DNA of 64,000 nt from JADKFD01 sp050250665 (lineage in GTDB: Bacteria > Pseudomonadota > Gammaproteobacteria > Xanthomonadales > SZUA-5): assembly GCA_050250665.1 (NCBI GenBank), contig JBFWOF010000017.1, positions 41,251-105,250 of the forward strand, in the 5' to 3' direction. Below are positions 27,814 through 36,398 of the stretch, one piece after another; position 1 is the first letter of the stretch; the number at the start of each line of letters is the position of its first letter. The notes under the pieces were generated by a model. It saw only the letters and a list, made by a program, of their open reading frames with translations. It made no database searches and was not told the origin of the DNA. Position numbers and translations under genes: made by a program.

Positions 27814-29907
27814 CTACGGCAGCGCCAGATCCACGCCCAGCCAGAGGCTGCGGGCCGGGGCGGGCTCGAAGTAGCGGCCGAAGGCCTCGTTGACGATGAC
27901 CGAAGCGCTGTAGCGACGGTCGAGCAGATTGTCGACGCGCAGCGTGAATCGGGGACGGCCCCAGTTGCCCGGCGGTGCCAACCATTGGAGGCTGAGACTG
28001 CCGACGGCATAGCCGGGCACCCGGTCCTGGTTGCGGTCGCTGGCGGGCGTTGCCGACAGCGCTTGCCATTCCAGACCGGCGCTGAAATCGGCTTGCGGCC
28101 GGTACGACAGGGCCAGGTTGGCGCCGCGCGCCGGCACCCCGGCCAGTCGCTGTCCCGCCGCTATTTCGCGGGGAATGCCGGCGCACGGAGGCTGTGGGCA
28201 GCTGCTGTAGCCGGCGCTGTAGCGGGCATCAAGCCAGTTGCCGACGCCACGCACGGACCATTGCTCGGAAAAGCGCCACAGCGCGGACAATTCGATGCCG
28301 CGGCGGCGGGTTGCGCTGGCGTTCTGGAAGCTGGTGCGCCCGCCCGAGGAACTGGCCACGACGATCTCGTCGCTGGTCTGCACCTGATAGCTCGTCAGTT
28401 CGGCGTTGACGCGCTCATCGGCGTAGCGCAGCCCCAGTTCGGCCTGGCGCGCCCGCGCCGGGCGCAGCTCGCGGTTGAATCCGCTGCCGGCATCGTCGCG
28501 ATAAGCCAGTTCGGCCAGCGTGGGCAGTTCCTGGGTGCGCCCGATCGCGCCGTGCAGCAGCCATTGCGGGTGCAGCTGATAGCTGAAGCCCAGCACCGGC
28601 AGCGTGGCGGAACTGGCGTATTCGCCGCTGTCGTCGGGATTGCCGCTGACGATATAGCGATCCAGACTCTGGTAATCGGTCAGGCTGCGGCGCACACCGG
28701 CTGACCAGCGCCAGGCCGGGCTCGTGTCCAGATCGACGCGGACCATGGCATCGCGCGCCCGGCTGTCATTGCGCTCATTCCGACGCAGCGCGCCACGCAC
28801 ACCCAGCTGGCTGGCAAGGAAGTTCTCGAAGCCGAGGCGATCCTCAAGCAGACGCTCGTCGCGGATCTCGGCGCTGAATTCGGCTTGCCCGAAGCCCAGC
28901 TGCGCCGGTCGCGACCAGCGCAGCGACCAGCCATGATAATCACGCCCCAGATCGATGACCCCGCCACCGCTGGCCGGCTGCGCCTGGGCAGCGCGCGGCA
29001 CACTCAGGAACTGATCGATCTGGCGCTCGCCGGCATAGACCGAAAAGCTCCATTCCGAACGCTCGAACTGGCGACTGTAACTGGCGCCCAGCTGCGACTG
29101 GCGGGTGCTCTTGCGGGTGTTGTAGAGCAGTGCAGCGGGATTGGCCAGCTGCCGGTCGCCTTCGAACTCGTCCCGGGTCAGCGTCTGCGGGTCCTCGCCC
29201 AGCGGCTGATCCTGATGGTGCGCGCTCAGGCTCAAGCGCGAGGCCGCATCGGGTTCCCAATCCATGCGCGCCGCAAGCAGCGTGCGTTCGGCCCGGCTGT
29301 GCTCGCGACTGCCTTCGCTGCGGTAGCGGTGCCCGGACAGCGAGCCGCGCAGCTCGTTGCCGGCGTTGAGCTCGAAGCCGACCCGCCGCTGACCGAAACT
29401 GCCCAGCCCCAGATGGAGGCGATCGGGACTGGCCAGATCGTCGCGGCGACCGTCAAGGCGCAGATAAGCGCCACCGTTGGTGTACAGCGCCGCGAACGGA
29501 CCTCGAATCAGACTGACTCGACCCCCGGCAGACAGGTCCAGATGGCTGATCTGGCTCTGCCCATCCGCAGCCGTGGCCGGAATGCCGTCGTATTCCACCC
29601 GCAGCCCGCGCACGCCAAAGGGACTGCGCGCGCCGAATCCGCGTATCTGGATCTGGGTGTCCTGGGCTCCGTTGTTGCGCGGTCGCGCGATCACGCCGGG
29701 CATTTCGCTCAGTACCTCGGCGATATCGAGCAACGGCCGTCGCTGCGCCAGATCGGCCAGATCCAGCTCGATCAGCGCGTCGGGTCGGCGCTGCTGCTCG
29801 ATCCGCCTTTGCTCCGCGCTGATCACCGCCGGGAGACGCGTGTCCGGCAGATCGCGCGGCTCTTGCACCTGAACCAGCAACCCGGCCAGCAGCAGCGAGC
29901 TCAGCAC
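27814..29907 (-). CDS. TonB-dependent outer-membrane receptor
   Basis: A 697-residue receptor. A short signal (LSSLLLAGLLVQVQ) leads into a possible TonB box (DTRLPAVI). The plug domain at about residues 45-160 includes EVLSEMPGVIARPRNNGAQD and QIQIRGFGARSPFGVRGLRV. The beta barrel ends in SLWLGVDLALP, with the DNLLDRRYSASVIVNEAFGR segment typical of these receptors near the C-terminus. A longer ATG frame to 30096 would overlap rubredoxin; the GTG at 29907 with GCGGAG upstream is preferred. The substrate cannot be told from sequence. It lies 34 bases after rubA. Confidence 0.85.
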   Translation of the reverse strand: MLSSLLLAGLLVQVQEPRDLPDTRLPAVISAEQRRIEQQRRPDALIELDLADLAQRRPLLDIAEVLSEMPGVIARPRNNGAQDTQIQIRGFGARSPFGVRGLRVEYDGIPATAADGQSQISHLDLSAGGRVSLIRGPFAALYTNGGAYLRLDGRRDDLASPDRLHLGLGSFGQRRVGFELNAGNELRGSLSGHRYRSEGSREHSRAERTLLAARMDWEPDAASRLSLSAHHQDQPLGEDPQTLTRDEFEGDRQLANPAALLYNTRKSTRQSQLGASYSRQFERSEWSFSVYAGERQIDQFLSVPRAAQAQPASGGGVIDLGRDYHGWSLRWSRPAQLGFGQAEFSAEIRDERLLEDRLGFENFLASQLGVRGALRRNERNDSRARDAMVRVDLDTSPAWRWSAGVRRSLTDYQSLDRYIVSGNPDDSGEYASSATLPVLGFSYQLHPQWLLHGAIGRTQELPTLAELAYRDDAGSGFNRELRPARARQAELGLRYADERVNAELTSYQVQTSDEIVVASSSGGRTSFQNASATRRRGIELSALWRFSEQWSVRGVGNWLDARYSAGYSSCPQPPCAGIPREIAAGQRLAGVPARGANLALSYRPQADFSAGLEWQALSATPASDRNQDRVPGYAVGSLSLQWLAPPGNWGRPRFTLRVDNLLDRRYSASVIVNEAFGRYFEPAPARSLWLGVDLALP

Positions 29908-29941
29908 GTGCTGGCTCCGCGAAGCTGGCTGGGCCCCGGGC

Positions 29942-30142
29942 TCACGCCTCGACCATGTCGAAATCGGCCTTGCCCACGCCACAGTCCGGGCAGGTCCACC
30001 AATCGGGCACATCGGCCCAGCGCGTGCCGGCGGCGATGCCCTCGGCCGGCCAGCCGGCGGCTTCGTCGTAAATGAAGCCACAGACCACGCATACAAAGGT
30101 CTTCCACGGCCCCTGGCCGTCGGTGGGTTCCCCTGCGCTCAT
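29942..30142 (-). CDS. rubA: Rubredoxin
   Basis: A 66-residue one-iron electron carrier. The iron is held by Cys18 and Cys21 (CVVCGFIYDEAAGWP) and Cys51 and Cys54 (CPDCGVGKADFDMVE), all intact. Rubredoxins of this type feed alkane hydroxylases or peroxide-detoxifying systems; no such partner is nearby. It is divergent from thiE across 150 bases and may be cotranscribed with the TonB-dependent receptor. Confidence 0.95.
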   Translation of the reverse strand: MSAGEPTDGQGPWKTFVCVVCGFIYDEAAGWPAEGIAAGTRWADVPDWWTCPDCGVGKADFDMVEA

Positions 30143-30292
30143 CGTTGATCATCCCGGAAATGAAAAAAGGACGCGGATTCTGGCATAAGCAGGCGTGATC
30201 GCTGGATCATCGGCAAGGCCAGTCGCTGTGGCTACAGCATACCGGTGCGCCTGCAAAACTCTGCCAAACCCCGAGCAAGGTAGCTTCAAACC

Positions 30293-30919
30293 ATGAATCC
30301 AAGCCTGATCCGCGGCCTTTATGCGCTGATCGACACCACCTGGCTGGCACCGGACCAGCTGACCGAGGCCGCGGCCGCCTGCATCCGTGGCGGCGCCCGG
30401 CTGCTGCAATATCGCGACAAGACCGCCAGCGCTGCTGAGCGCGCCGAGCGCGGCCGGGCGATCTTCCAGGTCTGTCGGCAGCTGGGCGCGGTATTCATCG
30501 TCAACGACGATGTCGAACTGGCCTTCGAACTGATGGCGCATGGTGTGCATCTGGGTGAACTGGATTCCACCATCAGCGCGGCGCGGGCGCGTCTGGGGCC
30601 GCTGGCGATCATCGGCGCCTCCTGCTACGACAGCGTGGTCAATGCCCAGCGCGCTGCCGATGCCGGCGCCAGTTATCTGGCCTTTGGCGCCTTCTTCCCC
30701 TCCAGCACCAAGAGCAACACGCGCGAGGCCCACCCGATACTGCTGCGCAAGGCGCGAGCGCTGGGCCTGCCCCTGGTCGCCATCGGCGGCATCACCCCGG
30801 ACAACGCGCCAGAACTGATCGCCGAGGGCGCCGACGCCCTTGCCGTGGCCGGCGGGCTCTATGGCGGCGCCGACATCGAAGCCGCAGCGCGGCGCTATGC
30901 GACGCTGTTTGCGGGGTGA
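30293..30919 (+). CDS. thiE: Thiamine-phosphate synthase
   Basis: ThiE joins the hydroxymethylpyrimidine and thiazole phosphate halves of thiamine. The 208-residue TIM-barrel protein shows LLQYRDKTASAAER near residue 39 (phosphate and pyrimidine contacts), FIVNDDVELAFELMAHGVHL, GASCYDSVVNAQRAADAGAS, the FPSSTKSN loop, and LPLVAIGGITPDNAPELIAE. All expected catalytic regions are present. No other thiamine gene is adjacent; thiS is about 17 kb away. Confidence 0.95.
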   Translation: MNPSLIRGLYALIDTTWLAPDQLTEAAAACIRGGARLLQYRDKTASAAERAERGRAIFQVCRQLGAVFIVNDDVELAFELMAHGVHLGELDSTISAARARLGPLAIIGASCYDSVVNAQRAADAGASYLAFGAFFPSSTKSNTREAHPILLRKARALGLPLVAIGGITPDNAPELIAEGADALAVAGGLYGGADIEAAARRYATLFAG

Positions 30920-30978
30920 GAGGCGCGGGGCACATCGCGCAGCGATGATGTCGGTCTCTGGAGGCATGTTGCCAGCAG

Positions 30979-31100
30979 CGGAACGCAGAGTACGCTGAGA
31001 TGCGCAGAGAACGCGGAGAGCAGCCAAACGGAACAGGAGAGCCATCTCTCTGCGTTCTCCGCGGCCCTCGGCGTTCTCTGCGTTGAAACTCTTGTCGGCA
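30979..31100. repeat. Imperfect inverted repeat of AACGCAGAGAACGCGGAG type
   Basis: Arms built from AACGCAGAGAACGC-like units (about 30979-31017) face their complement (about 31048-31090) across about 30 bases, giving a long imperfect hairpin directly after thiE. The same family, with different arm sequence, recurs at 61277-61386, and a one-armed relative lies near 35790-35820. No coding capacity is evident. Confidence 0.75.
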
Positions 31101-31125
31101 GGCCACGCTGTCCGCACCAGGGCGA

Positions 31126-31198
31126 GAGCGTCCAGACAAGTCTGGACCTACCAAAGCCAGAAGTAGGTCACGTTGTCCGCGTCAGCGGACTAGGTGAC
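31126..31198. repeat. GTCCAGAC palindrome followed by GTAGGTCACG hairpin
   Basis: Two repeat families sit side by side. The palindrome GTCCAGACAAGTCTGGAC is at 31130-31147. At 31163-31198 is a hairpin GTCACGTTGTCCGC / GCGGACTAGGTGAC, the same element that forms half of the 139-base tandem unit at 48 kb. Together with the preceding repeat they fill the gap between thiE and the hypothetical gene. Confidence 0.8.
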
Positions 31199-31217
31199 GC
31201 TCACTCCAGCCAGCTTC

Positions 31218-31595
31218 CTATCGAGCCCCGACCTCGCCATCGCCGAGGCGTTCGCGCAGTCTCTGGGCGTCAAAGCAGCGGTCCGACTTCCAGCGTTCTG
31301 GCGCCGGTTGGTCATGATCGATCTCGATGCGATCCCGCAGATCGTCGAGCACGCGATAGACGCGATCCTGCAGCGGCTCGGGGCACAGTTCCAGATGCAG
31401 CAGCAGGTCGAGCAGATGTCCGAGCCGTCGGGCGTCGCGTTCAATCAGCGTGGCCGACAGCGTGTCCAGCTCGTTGTAGTCCGGGTGCATCAACCAGACC
31501 ACTGCAGCATCCTCCGCAACGCGATAGTCGGTGTCGCGCAGGGCCAGCTCCAGCGGCGATGCGGTTTCGTACTGTGCGGCGGTATTCATGCGCAT
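31218..31595 (-). CDS. Hypothetical protein
   Basis: A 125-residue predicted protein that I do not recognise. It is charged and probably mostly helical and cytoplasmic; no signal peptide or membrane segment is seen. Its middle reads VAEDAAVVWLMHPDYNELDT, and it has a Leu-rich stretch (RRLGHLLDLLLHLELCPEPL). ATG at 31595, or two codons later at 31589. It is divergent from alr. Codon use resembles neighbouring genes, which supports it being real, but without a family match this remains moderate. Confidence 0.55.
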   Translation of the reverse strand: MRMNTAAQYETASPLELALRDTDYRVAEDAAVVWLMHPDYNELDTLSATLIERDARRLGHLLDLLLHLELCPEPLQDRVYRVLDDLRDRIEIDHDQPAPERWKSDRCFDAQRLRERLGDGEVGAR

Positions 31596-31797
31596 GGCCG
31601 GGCTTGCCCCGCGGCCGGGTTCCAGAGTGTGGGATTACATTCAGTCATCCCTTAAGCGTGAGCCCAGCAGGGCGCGACGTCAACTGGGTGGCCGATCGGG
31701 CGCCGCCGCAGCGCCCGCGCATTGCCACCCCTTACGCCTTGCATGCCCGCGCTTGCTCGGCAAGGCTACACTGGACATTCCGACATCGAATCTGATC

Positions 31798-32898
31798 ATG
31801 CGCGCGACCACCGCCACCATCCATCTAGATGCGCTGCGCCACAATCTGCAGCGCGTACGCGCCCTGGCGCCACGCTCGCGAGTCATGGCCGTGGTCAAGG
31901 CCGATGGCTACGGCCATGGTCTGGAGCGGGTCGCCCAGGCGCTGAGCACGGCCGATGCCTTTGGCGTGGCCACACTGACCGATGCCGAGCGCCTGCGCCG
32001 CGCCGGGCACGGCCATCGAATCGTGCTGCTCTCCGGTTTTGACGAGCCCCAGGATCTGGCGCTGGTGCAGGAACTGCAGATCGATTGCGTGTTGCACCAC
32101 GAGTACCAGCTGGCCCTGCTGGAACGGACAACACCGGCCAGACCCCTGGCCCTGTGGGTCAAGATCGATACCGGCATGCACCGACTGGGCTTTGCGCCGG
32201 AACAGGCGCAGCGCGTCTACCAGCGCCTGCAGGCGCTGCCGCAGGTGGGCGAGATCCGCTGGATGACCCATTTTGCCTGCGCCGACGAGAATGACCGCGA
32301 GCAGACCGAGGCCCAGATGCAACGGTTCAGCGCCGCCATCGAGGGCTTGCCCGGCGAGCGCAGCCTGGCCAATTCGGCCGCGCTGCAAGCCTTCCGTGAC
32401 AGTCAGGGCGATTGGGTGCGTCCTGGCGGCATGCTCTACGGCCTGTCCACCTTTGCCCGCAAGATGGGCCGAGATCTGGGCCTGCAACCGGCGATGAGCC
32501 TGTCGACGCGCTTGATCTCCGTGCAGACGCTGGCCGAGGGCGAGCGCGTCGGCTACGGCGGCACCTATGTCTGTCCTCACGCCATGCGCATCGGCATCGC
32601 CGCGATCGGTTACGGCGACGGCTATCCGCGCCACGCGCCGAGCGGCACACCGGTCAAGATCGACGGGCAGACCGCGATGGTGATTGGTCGGGTATCGATG
32701 GACCTGCTGGCCATCGACCTCAGTACCGCGCCAGGCGCCGGCATCGGCAGCGAAGTCTTGTTGTGGGGCCCGGAGTTGCCGGTCGAGCGCGTCGCCGAGA
32801 TGGCTGGCACCATCGGCTACGAGCTGGTTTGCGGCGTGACCCGGCGGGTGCAGTTTGCCGCTGATCAGGGCAGCGCCGACATCAGCGCCGCCGCCTGA
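31798..32898 (+). CDS. alr: Alanine racemase
   Basis: Alr interconverts L- and D-alanine for peptidoglycan, using pyridoxal phosphate. The 366-residue protein has the cofactor lysine Lys34 in AVVKADGYGHG and the opposite-face catalytic Tyr253 in RVGYGGTYV. Other family segments are WVKIDTGMHRLGF and VIGRVSMDLLAIDL. An open frame reaches back to 31531, but the domain begins right at the ATG at 31798. It ends four bases before the glnE start, so the two are probably cotranscribed. Confidence 0.96.
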   Translation: MRATTATIHLDALRHNLQRVRALAPRSRVMAVVKADGYGHGLERVAQALSTADAFGVATLTDAERLRRAGHGHRIVLLSGFDEPQDLALVQELQIDCVLHHEYQLALLERTTPARPLALWVKIDTGMHRLGFAPEQAQRVYQRLQALPQVGEIRWMTHFACADENDREQTEAQMQRFSAAIEGLPGERSLANSAALQAFRDSQGDWVRPGGMLYGLSTFARKMGRDLGLQPAMSLSTRLISVQTLAEGERVGYGGTYVCPHAMRIGIAAIGYGDGYPRHAPSGTPVKIDGQTAMVIGRVSMDLLAIDLSTAPGAGIGSEVLLWGPELPVERVAEMAGTIGYELVCGVTRRVQFAADQGSADISAAA

Positions 32899-32902
32899 GC
32901 TC

Positions 32903-35647
32903 ATGAGCTCCTACCCGGCGACCTGGCAGGAATGGCTGACCGAACGCCGGCAAAGCTTGCAGGCAGCGGACGCCTCGGTTGCGCTGGATGCGGTACTGCT
33001 GGCCAGTGACTTTGCCTTCGAGGAGCTGCGTCGTCGCTCGGCCCTGCTGTCGCTGCTCGACAGCAGCGAGGCCCCGGAATTGCAGCCGCCGGCAGCCGAC
33101 GATCCCGATCTCAGCAGCCGCCTGCGCCAGTTTCGCAGAGCCGAGTCGCTGTCGATCATCATCGATGATGTGCTCGGGCGTGATCCGGTCGAGCGCACGC
33201 TGCAACGCACCACGGTGCTGGCCGAGCGCTGTATTGAGGTCGCCTTCGCCGCCGCCCGGGCCGAGTTGGTGGCGCGCCATGGTGAACCCCGTGACGAAGA
33301 CGGTGTGGTCCAGTCGCTGATCGTCTATGGCCTGGGCAAGCTCGGCTCCCGTGAACTCAACTTCTCCAGCGACATCGATCTGATCGCGGCCTTCCCGCGG
33401 GCCGGCGAAACCGATGGTCGGCGCGCCCTCGACAACGAGGATTTCTTCGCCCGCCTGGTGCAACGCGCCAGCACCCTGCTCGGCGAGACCACCGCAGAAG
33501 GATTCGGCTATCGCGTCGATTGGCGCCTGCGCCCCTTCGGTACGGCCGGTCGCCTGACCCTGTCCTTCGACGCCATGGAAGATTACTACCAGCGCGAAGG
33601 TCGTGAATGGGAGCGCTTTGCGCTGCTGCGGGCGCGACCGGTCGCCGGCGATCTGGCGGCCGGACGCGAACTGCTGGAACGGCTGCGGCCCTTCGTCTGG
33701 CGCCGTTATTTCGACTACGCCGCCCTCGAGGGCCTGCGCGAACTGAAGGCCATGGTCGACGCCGAGGTACGGCGGCGCGAGCGCGAACACGATCTGAAAC
33801 TCGGTCCGGGCGGCATTCGCGAGATCGAATTCCGGGTGCAGCTGGAATCGATCATCCGCGGCGGCCGCGATCCCAGCCTGCGCACCGGCAACACCCTGGA
33901 ACTGCTGACCCTGCTGGCAGAACGTGGCGTGATCGCTGCCGACGAGGCCCTGGCCCTGGCCGAGGCCTATTGCTATCTGCGCCGACTGGAAAACCGGGTG
34001 CAGATGTATCGCGATGAGCAGACCCACGTGCTGCCGGACGACCCGGACCTCCGCGAGCGCTATGCGCTGGCCCTGAGCTACGCCAGTTTCGATGCGCTCA
34101 TGGACGATCTGGACTATCACCGCACCCTGGTCAGCGCGGCCTTCGAACGTTGCCTGCCGCTGGCTTCCACCGGTCCTGCGCTGCCGGCTGGCCACGACGG
34201 CGATGTCCAGCTGTGGCGCCGCTTCACGGTATCGGCAGAGCAAAACGGCGAAAGGCCGGCCCTGCCCGACAGCGCCGATGCCCGCGCGCTGCATCGGCTG
34301 GCGGAGACGCCGGCCGTGCGGGCCATGAGTGCGCGCGGCCGCGCCCGACTCGATCGGATCGTGCCGCTGGTGCTGGCGGCTTGCCGCGATGGCCAGAGTC
34401 CGGATCAGGCGCTGGAGCACTGGGTCAATCTGCTCGCCGCGGTGGCCGGTCGCACCAGCTATCTGGCCCTGCTGGCCGAGCGCCCGGCGCTGATTGCGCG
34501 GGTACACCGGCTGCTGGTCGCCAGCCCCTGGCTGGCCTGCGCGCTGGCGCAATCGCCGATCCTGCTGGATGACCTGCTCGATCAGCGGCTGGCGGTGGGC
34601 GCACCCGGCAAAGTGGAATTCGCGGCACGCCTGGACCAGGAACTGGCGGCGGTCGATCCCGGCGACACCGAGCACGAGCTGGAACGCGTACGCCAGTTCC
34701 AGCAAAGCGCGCGCCTGGAACTGGCGCTGGCTTTTCTCGACGGTCGCAGCGATGCAGCGCGCACGGCCAGCGGTCTGGCTGATGTCGCCGATCTGGTCAT
34801 CGACAGGCTGTTGCGTTTTGCCCTGCGCGATCTGGCCGCCCAGCACGGCGCACTGCCCGGTCTGAATCCCGAACTCGGCCTGGCCGTGATCGGCTACGGC
34901 AGCCTCGGTGGTCGGGAGCTCAATTTCAGCTCCGATCTGGATCTGGTTTTTGTCTACGACGAGGAGCTGCAGAACGCCGAAAGCAGTGGCGCCCGCGCGC
35001 TTGATGGCCAGCGCTATCTGGCCCGGGCCGCGCAGCGTCTGCTGCATCTGCTGACGGTGCAGACCGCCTTCGGCCCGCTCTACGAGATCGACGCCCGATT
35101 GCGCCCGAATGGCAGCAAGGGTCTGCTGGTGACGCCGCTGTCAGCCTACGCCCGCTACCAGGATTCCGAAGCCTGGCTGTGGGAGCACCAGGCTCTGGTG
35201 CGGGCGCGCTTTGTCGCCGGAGATGCCGCTCTGGGCGCCGAGTTCGAGTCGCTGCGCACACGCACCTTGCTGCGCGTCCGCGACCCGGTCGCCGTGGCCC
35301 AGGAAGTCAGCCAGATGCGCGAGCGCTGGCGCGAGGCGCTGGATCGCAGCAACAGCGAGCGCTTCGATCTGAAACAGGGACATGGCGGACTGGTGGATAT
35401 CGAATTCATCGCCCAGCAACAGCTGTTGGCCGAAGGTCAACATTGCCGGGATCAGGAACCACCACCGACCGAAACCGCCGCGCTGCTGGATTGGTTGACT
35501 CGTCACGGCCTGCTCGACTCAGAGCGCGCTGCATCGATGGCCGAGGCCCATCGCCGCCTGCTCGACCGTGGCCTGCGCTGCGCACTGGCGCTGGAAAGCC
35601 GCATCGTGCCCAGCGCCGAAGCCCTGAGTCTGGCCTGGCGCGGGTAA
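32903..35647 (+). CDS. glnE: Bifunctional glutamine synthetase adenylyltransferase / adenylyl-removing enzyme
   Basis: GlnE attaches AMP to, and removes it from, glutamine synthetase in answer to PII status. The 914-residue protein has two nucleotidyltransferase cores: GLGKLGSRELNFSSDIDLI at about 143-161 (adenylyl-removing domain) and GYGSLGGRELNFSSDLDLVF at about 663-682 (adenylylating domain). Each is followed by its helical domain (LKLGPGGIREIEFRVQ and LKQGHGGLVDIEFIAQQ). E. coli GlnE has about 946 residues. The ATG at 32903 is used; an upstream frame to 32855 overlaps alr. A heptamer microsatellite begins four bases after its stop. Confidence 0.97.
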   Translation: MSSYPATWQEWLTERRQSLQAADASVALDAVLLASDFAFEELRRRSALLSLLDSSEAPELQPPAADDPDLSSRLRQFRRAESLSIIIDDVLGRDPVERTLQRTTVLAERCIEVAFAAARAELVARHGEPRDEDGVVQSLIVYGLGKLGSRELNFSSDIDLIAAFPRAGETDGRRALDNEDFFARLVQRASTLLGETTAEGFGYRVDWRLRPFGTAGRLTLSFDAMEDYYQREGREWERFALLRARPVAGDLAAGRELLERLRPFVWRRYFDYAALEGLRELKAMVDAEVRRREREHDLKLGPGGIREIEFRVQLESIIRGGRDPSLRTGNTLELLTLLAERGVIAADEALALAEAYCYLRRLENRVQMYRDEQTHVLPDDPDLRERYALALSYASFDALMDDLDYHRTLVSAAFERCLPLASTGPALPAGHDGDVQLWRRFTVSAEQNGERPALPDSADARALHRLAETPAVRAMSARGRARLDRIVPLVLAACRDGQSPDQALEHWVNLLAAVAGRTSYLALLAERPALIARVHRLLVASPWLACALAQSPILLDDLLDQRLAVGAPGKVEFAARLDQELAAVDPGDTEHELERVRQFQQSARLELALAFLDGRSDAARTASGLADVADLVIDRLLRFALRDLAAQHGALPGLNPELGLAVIGYGSLGGRELNFSSDLDLVFVYDEELQNAESSGARALDGQRYLARAAQRLLHLLTVQTAFGPLYEIDARLRPNGSKGLLVTPLSAYARYQDSEAWLWEHQALVRARFVAGDAALGAEFESLRTRTLLRVRDPVAVAQEVSQMRERWREALDRSNSERFDLKQGHGGLVDIEFIAQQQLLAEGQHCRDQEPPPTETAALLDWLTRHGLLDSERAASMAEAHRRLLDRGLRCALALESRIVPSAEALSLAWRG

Positions 35648-35651
35648 GGGC

Positions 35652-35760
35652 TGGTTATTGGTTATTGGTTGTTGGTTGTTGGTTGTTGGTTGTTGGTTGT
35701 TGGTTGTTGGTTGTTGGTTGTTGGTTGTTGGTTGTTGGTTGTTGGTTGTTGGTTGTTGGT
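35652..35760. repeat. TGGTTGT heptamer microsatellite
   Basis: About 15.6 head-to-tail copies of a seven-base unit: two TGGTTAT copies, then uniform TGGTTGT. It starts four bases after the glnE stop codon. The near identity of the units implies recent expansion by slippage. The translated frames (LVVGCW repeats) are artefacts of the repeat. It lies outside any gene, so copy-number change would alter only the 3' end of the alr-glnE transcript. Confidence 0.97.
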
Positions 35761-36398
35761 GTCGGTGTCGGTGTTGGAAAGAGCAGGCTCACGCGGAGAC
35801 GCGGAGGGCGCGGAGAAGAGCGCGAGCTGCATTGGCTTCCTGTGGGAGTCCCGGTCGCCCCTGGCGGTGCGCTTATTCGCGCATCAAACCGTGGAAGTAG
35901 GTCACGTTGACCCGAAGGGTCTACGTGACAGCTGCGTCAGTCACGTAGGCCCCCACGCGGCCAAGATGGCACCTACATTAAAATCAGAGACTTGCGGTGT
36001 ACTTGGTGAGAACGGGCTCTGTCCGCGATTGCGGCCCGACGCGTCACGAAGGTGGAAGCAATCCAGACGCAGCGCCACAAGTTCCTGGATTGCTTCGTCA
36101 CTACGTTCCTCTCCATGAACCCATATCGTAAGTTGTTGATTTGCCGTTGTAGGTCATGTTGCTCGCGTAGCGAGCGAGGTGACGCAACTCGATGTCACGT
36201 AGTCCGCTGTCGCGGACAACATGACCTACGACGGCGAGTTCATGGCTCGTAGGCAATTTCGGGCCGAAACAGGTGGCTCGCAGTGACGCCAAGGTGCCAG
36301 CTTTTCCGCTGTCCCCTTTCCCGCCCCCCCTGCCCCGTGCCCCTTGCCCCGTCCAAATGCTACCCTTCGCCCCCATTTTCACCAGCCCCGACGAATCC
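35761..36398. repeat. Gene-free repeat cluster between glnE and gltX
   Basis: No credible gene. From left to right: a GCGGAGACGCGGAG purine-rich piece (about 35790-35820); a hairpin GTCACGTTGACCC/GGGTCTACGTGAC (35901-35929) of the GTAGGTCACG family; a perfect 12-base inverted repeat GAAGCAATCCAG/CTGGATTGCTTC (36055-36066 and 36085-36096); a 13-base inverted repeat GTAGGTCATGTTG/CAACATGACCTAC (36149-36161 and 36217-36229); and a C-rich low-complexity tract at about 36308-36352 immediately before gltX. Confidence 0.8.

Noticed and set aside
29908..30096. Upstream ATG start for the TonB-dependent receptor
   Set aside because: It would read through rubredoxin in another frame and place 63 non-signal residues before the signal peptide.
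31531..31797. N-terminal extension of alanine racemase
   Set aside because: No racemase similarity before 31798, and it would overlap the divergent hypothetical gene.
32882..35047. 721-codon minus-strand frame opposite glnE
   Set aside because: Shadow of glnE, whose two catalytic motifs are intact.
35658..36118. Frames encoding LVVGCW repeats after glnE
   Set aside because: Direct translation of the TGGTTGT microsatellite in three frames; no ribosome site or family.
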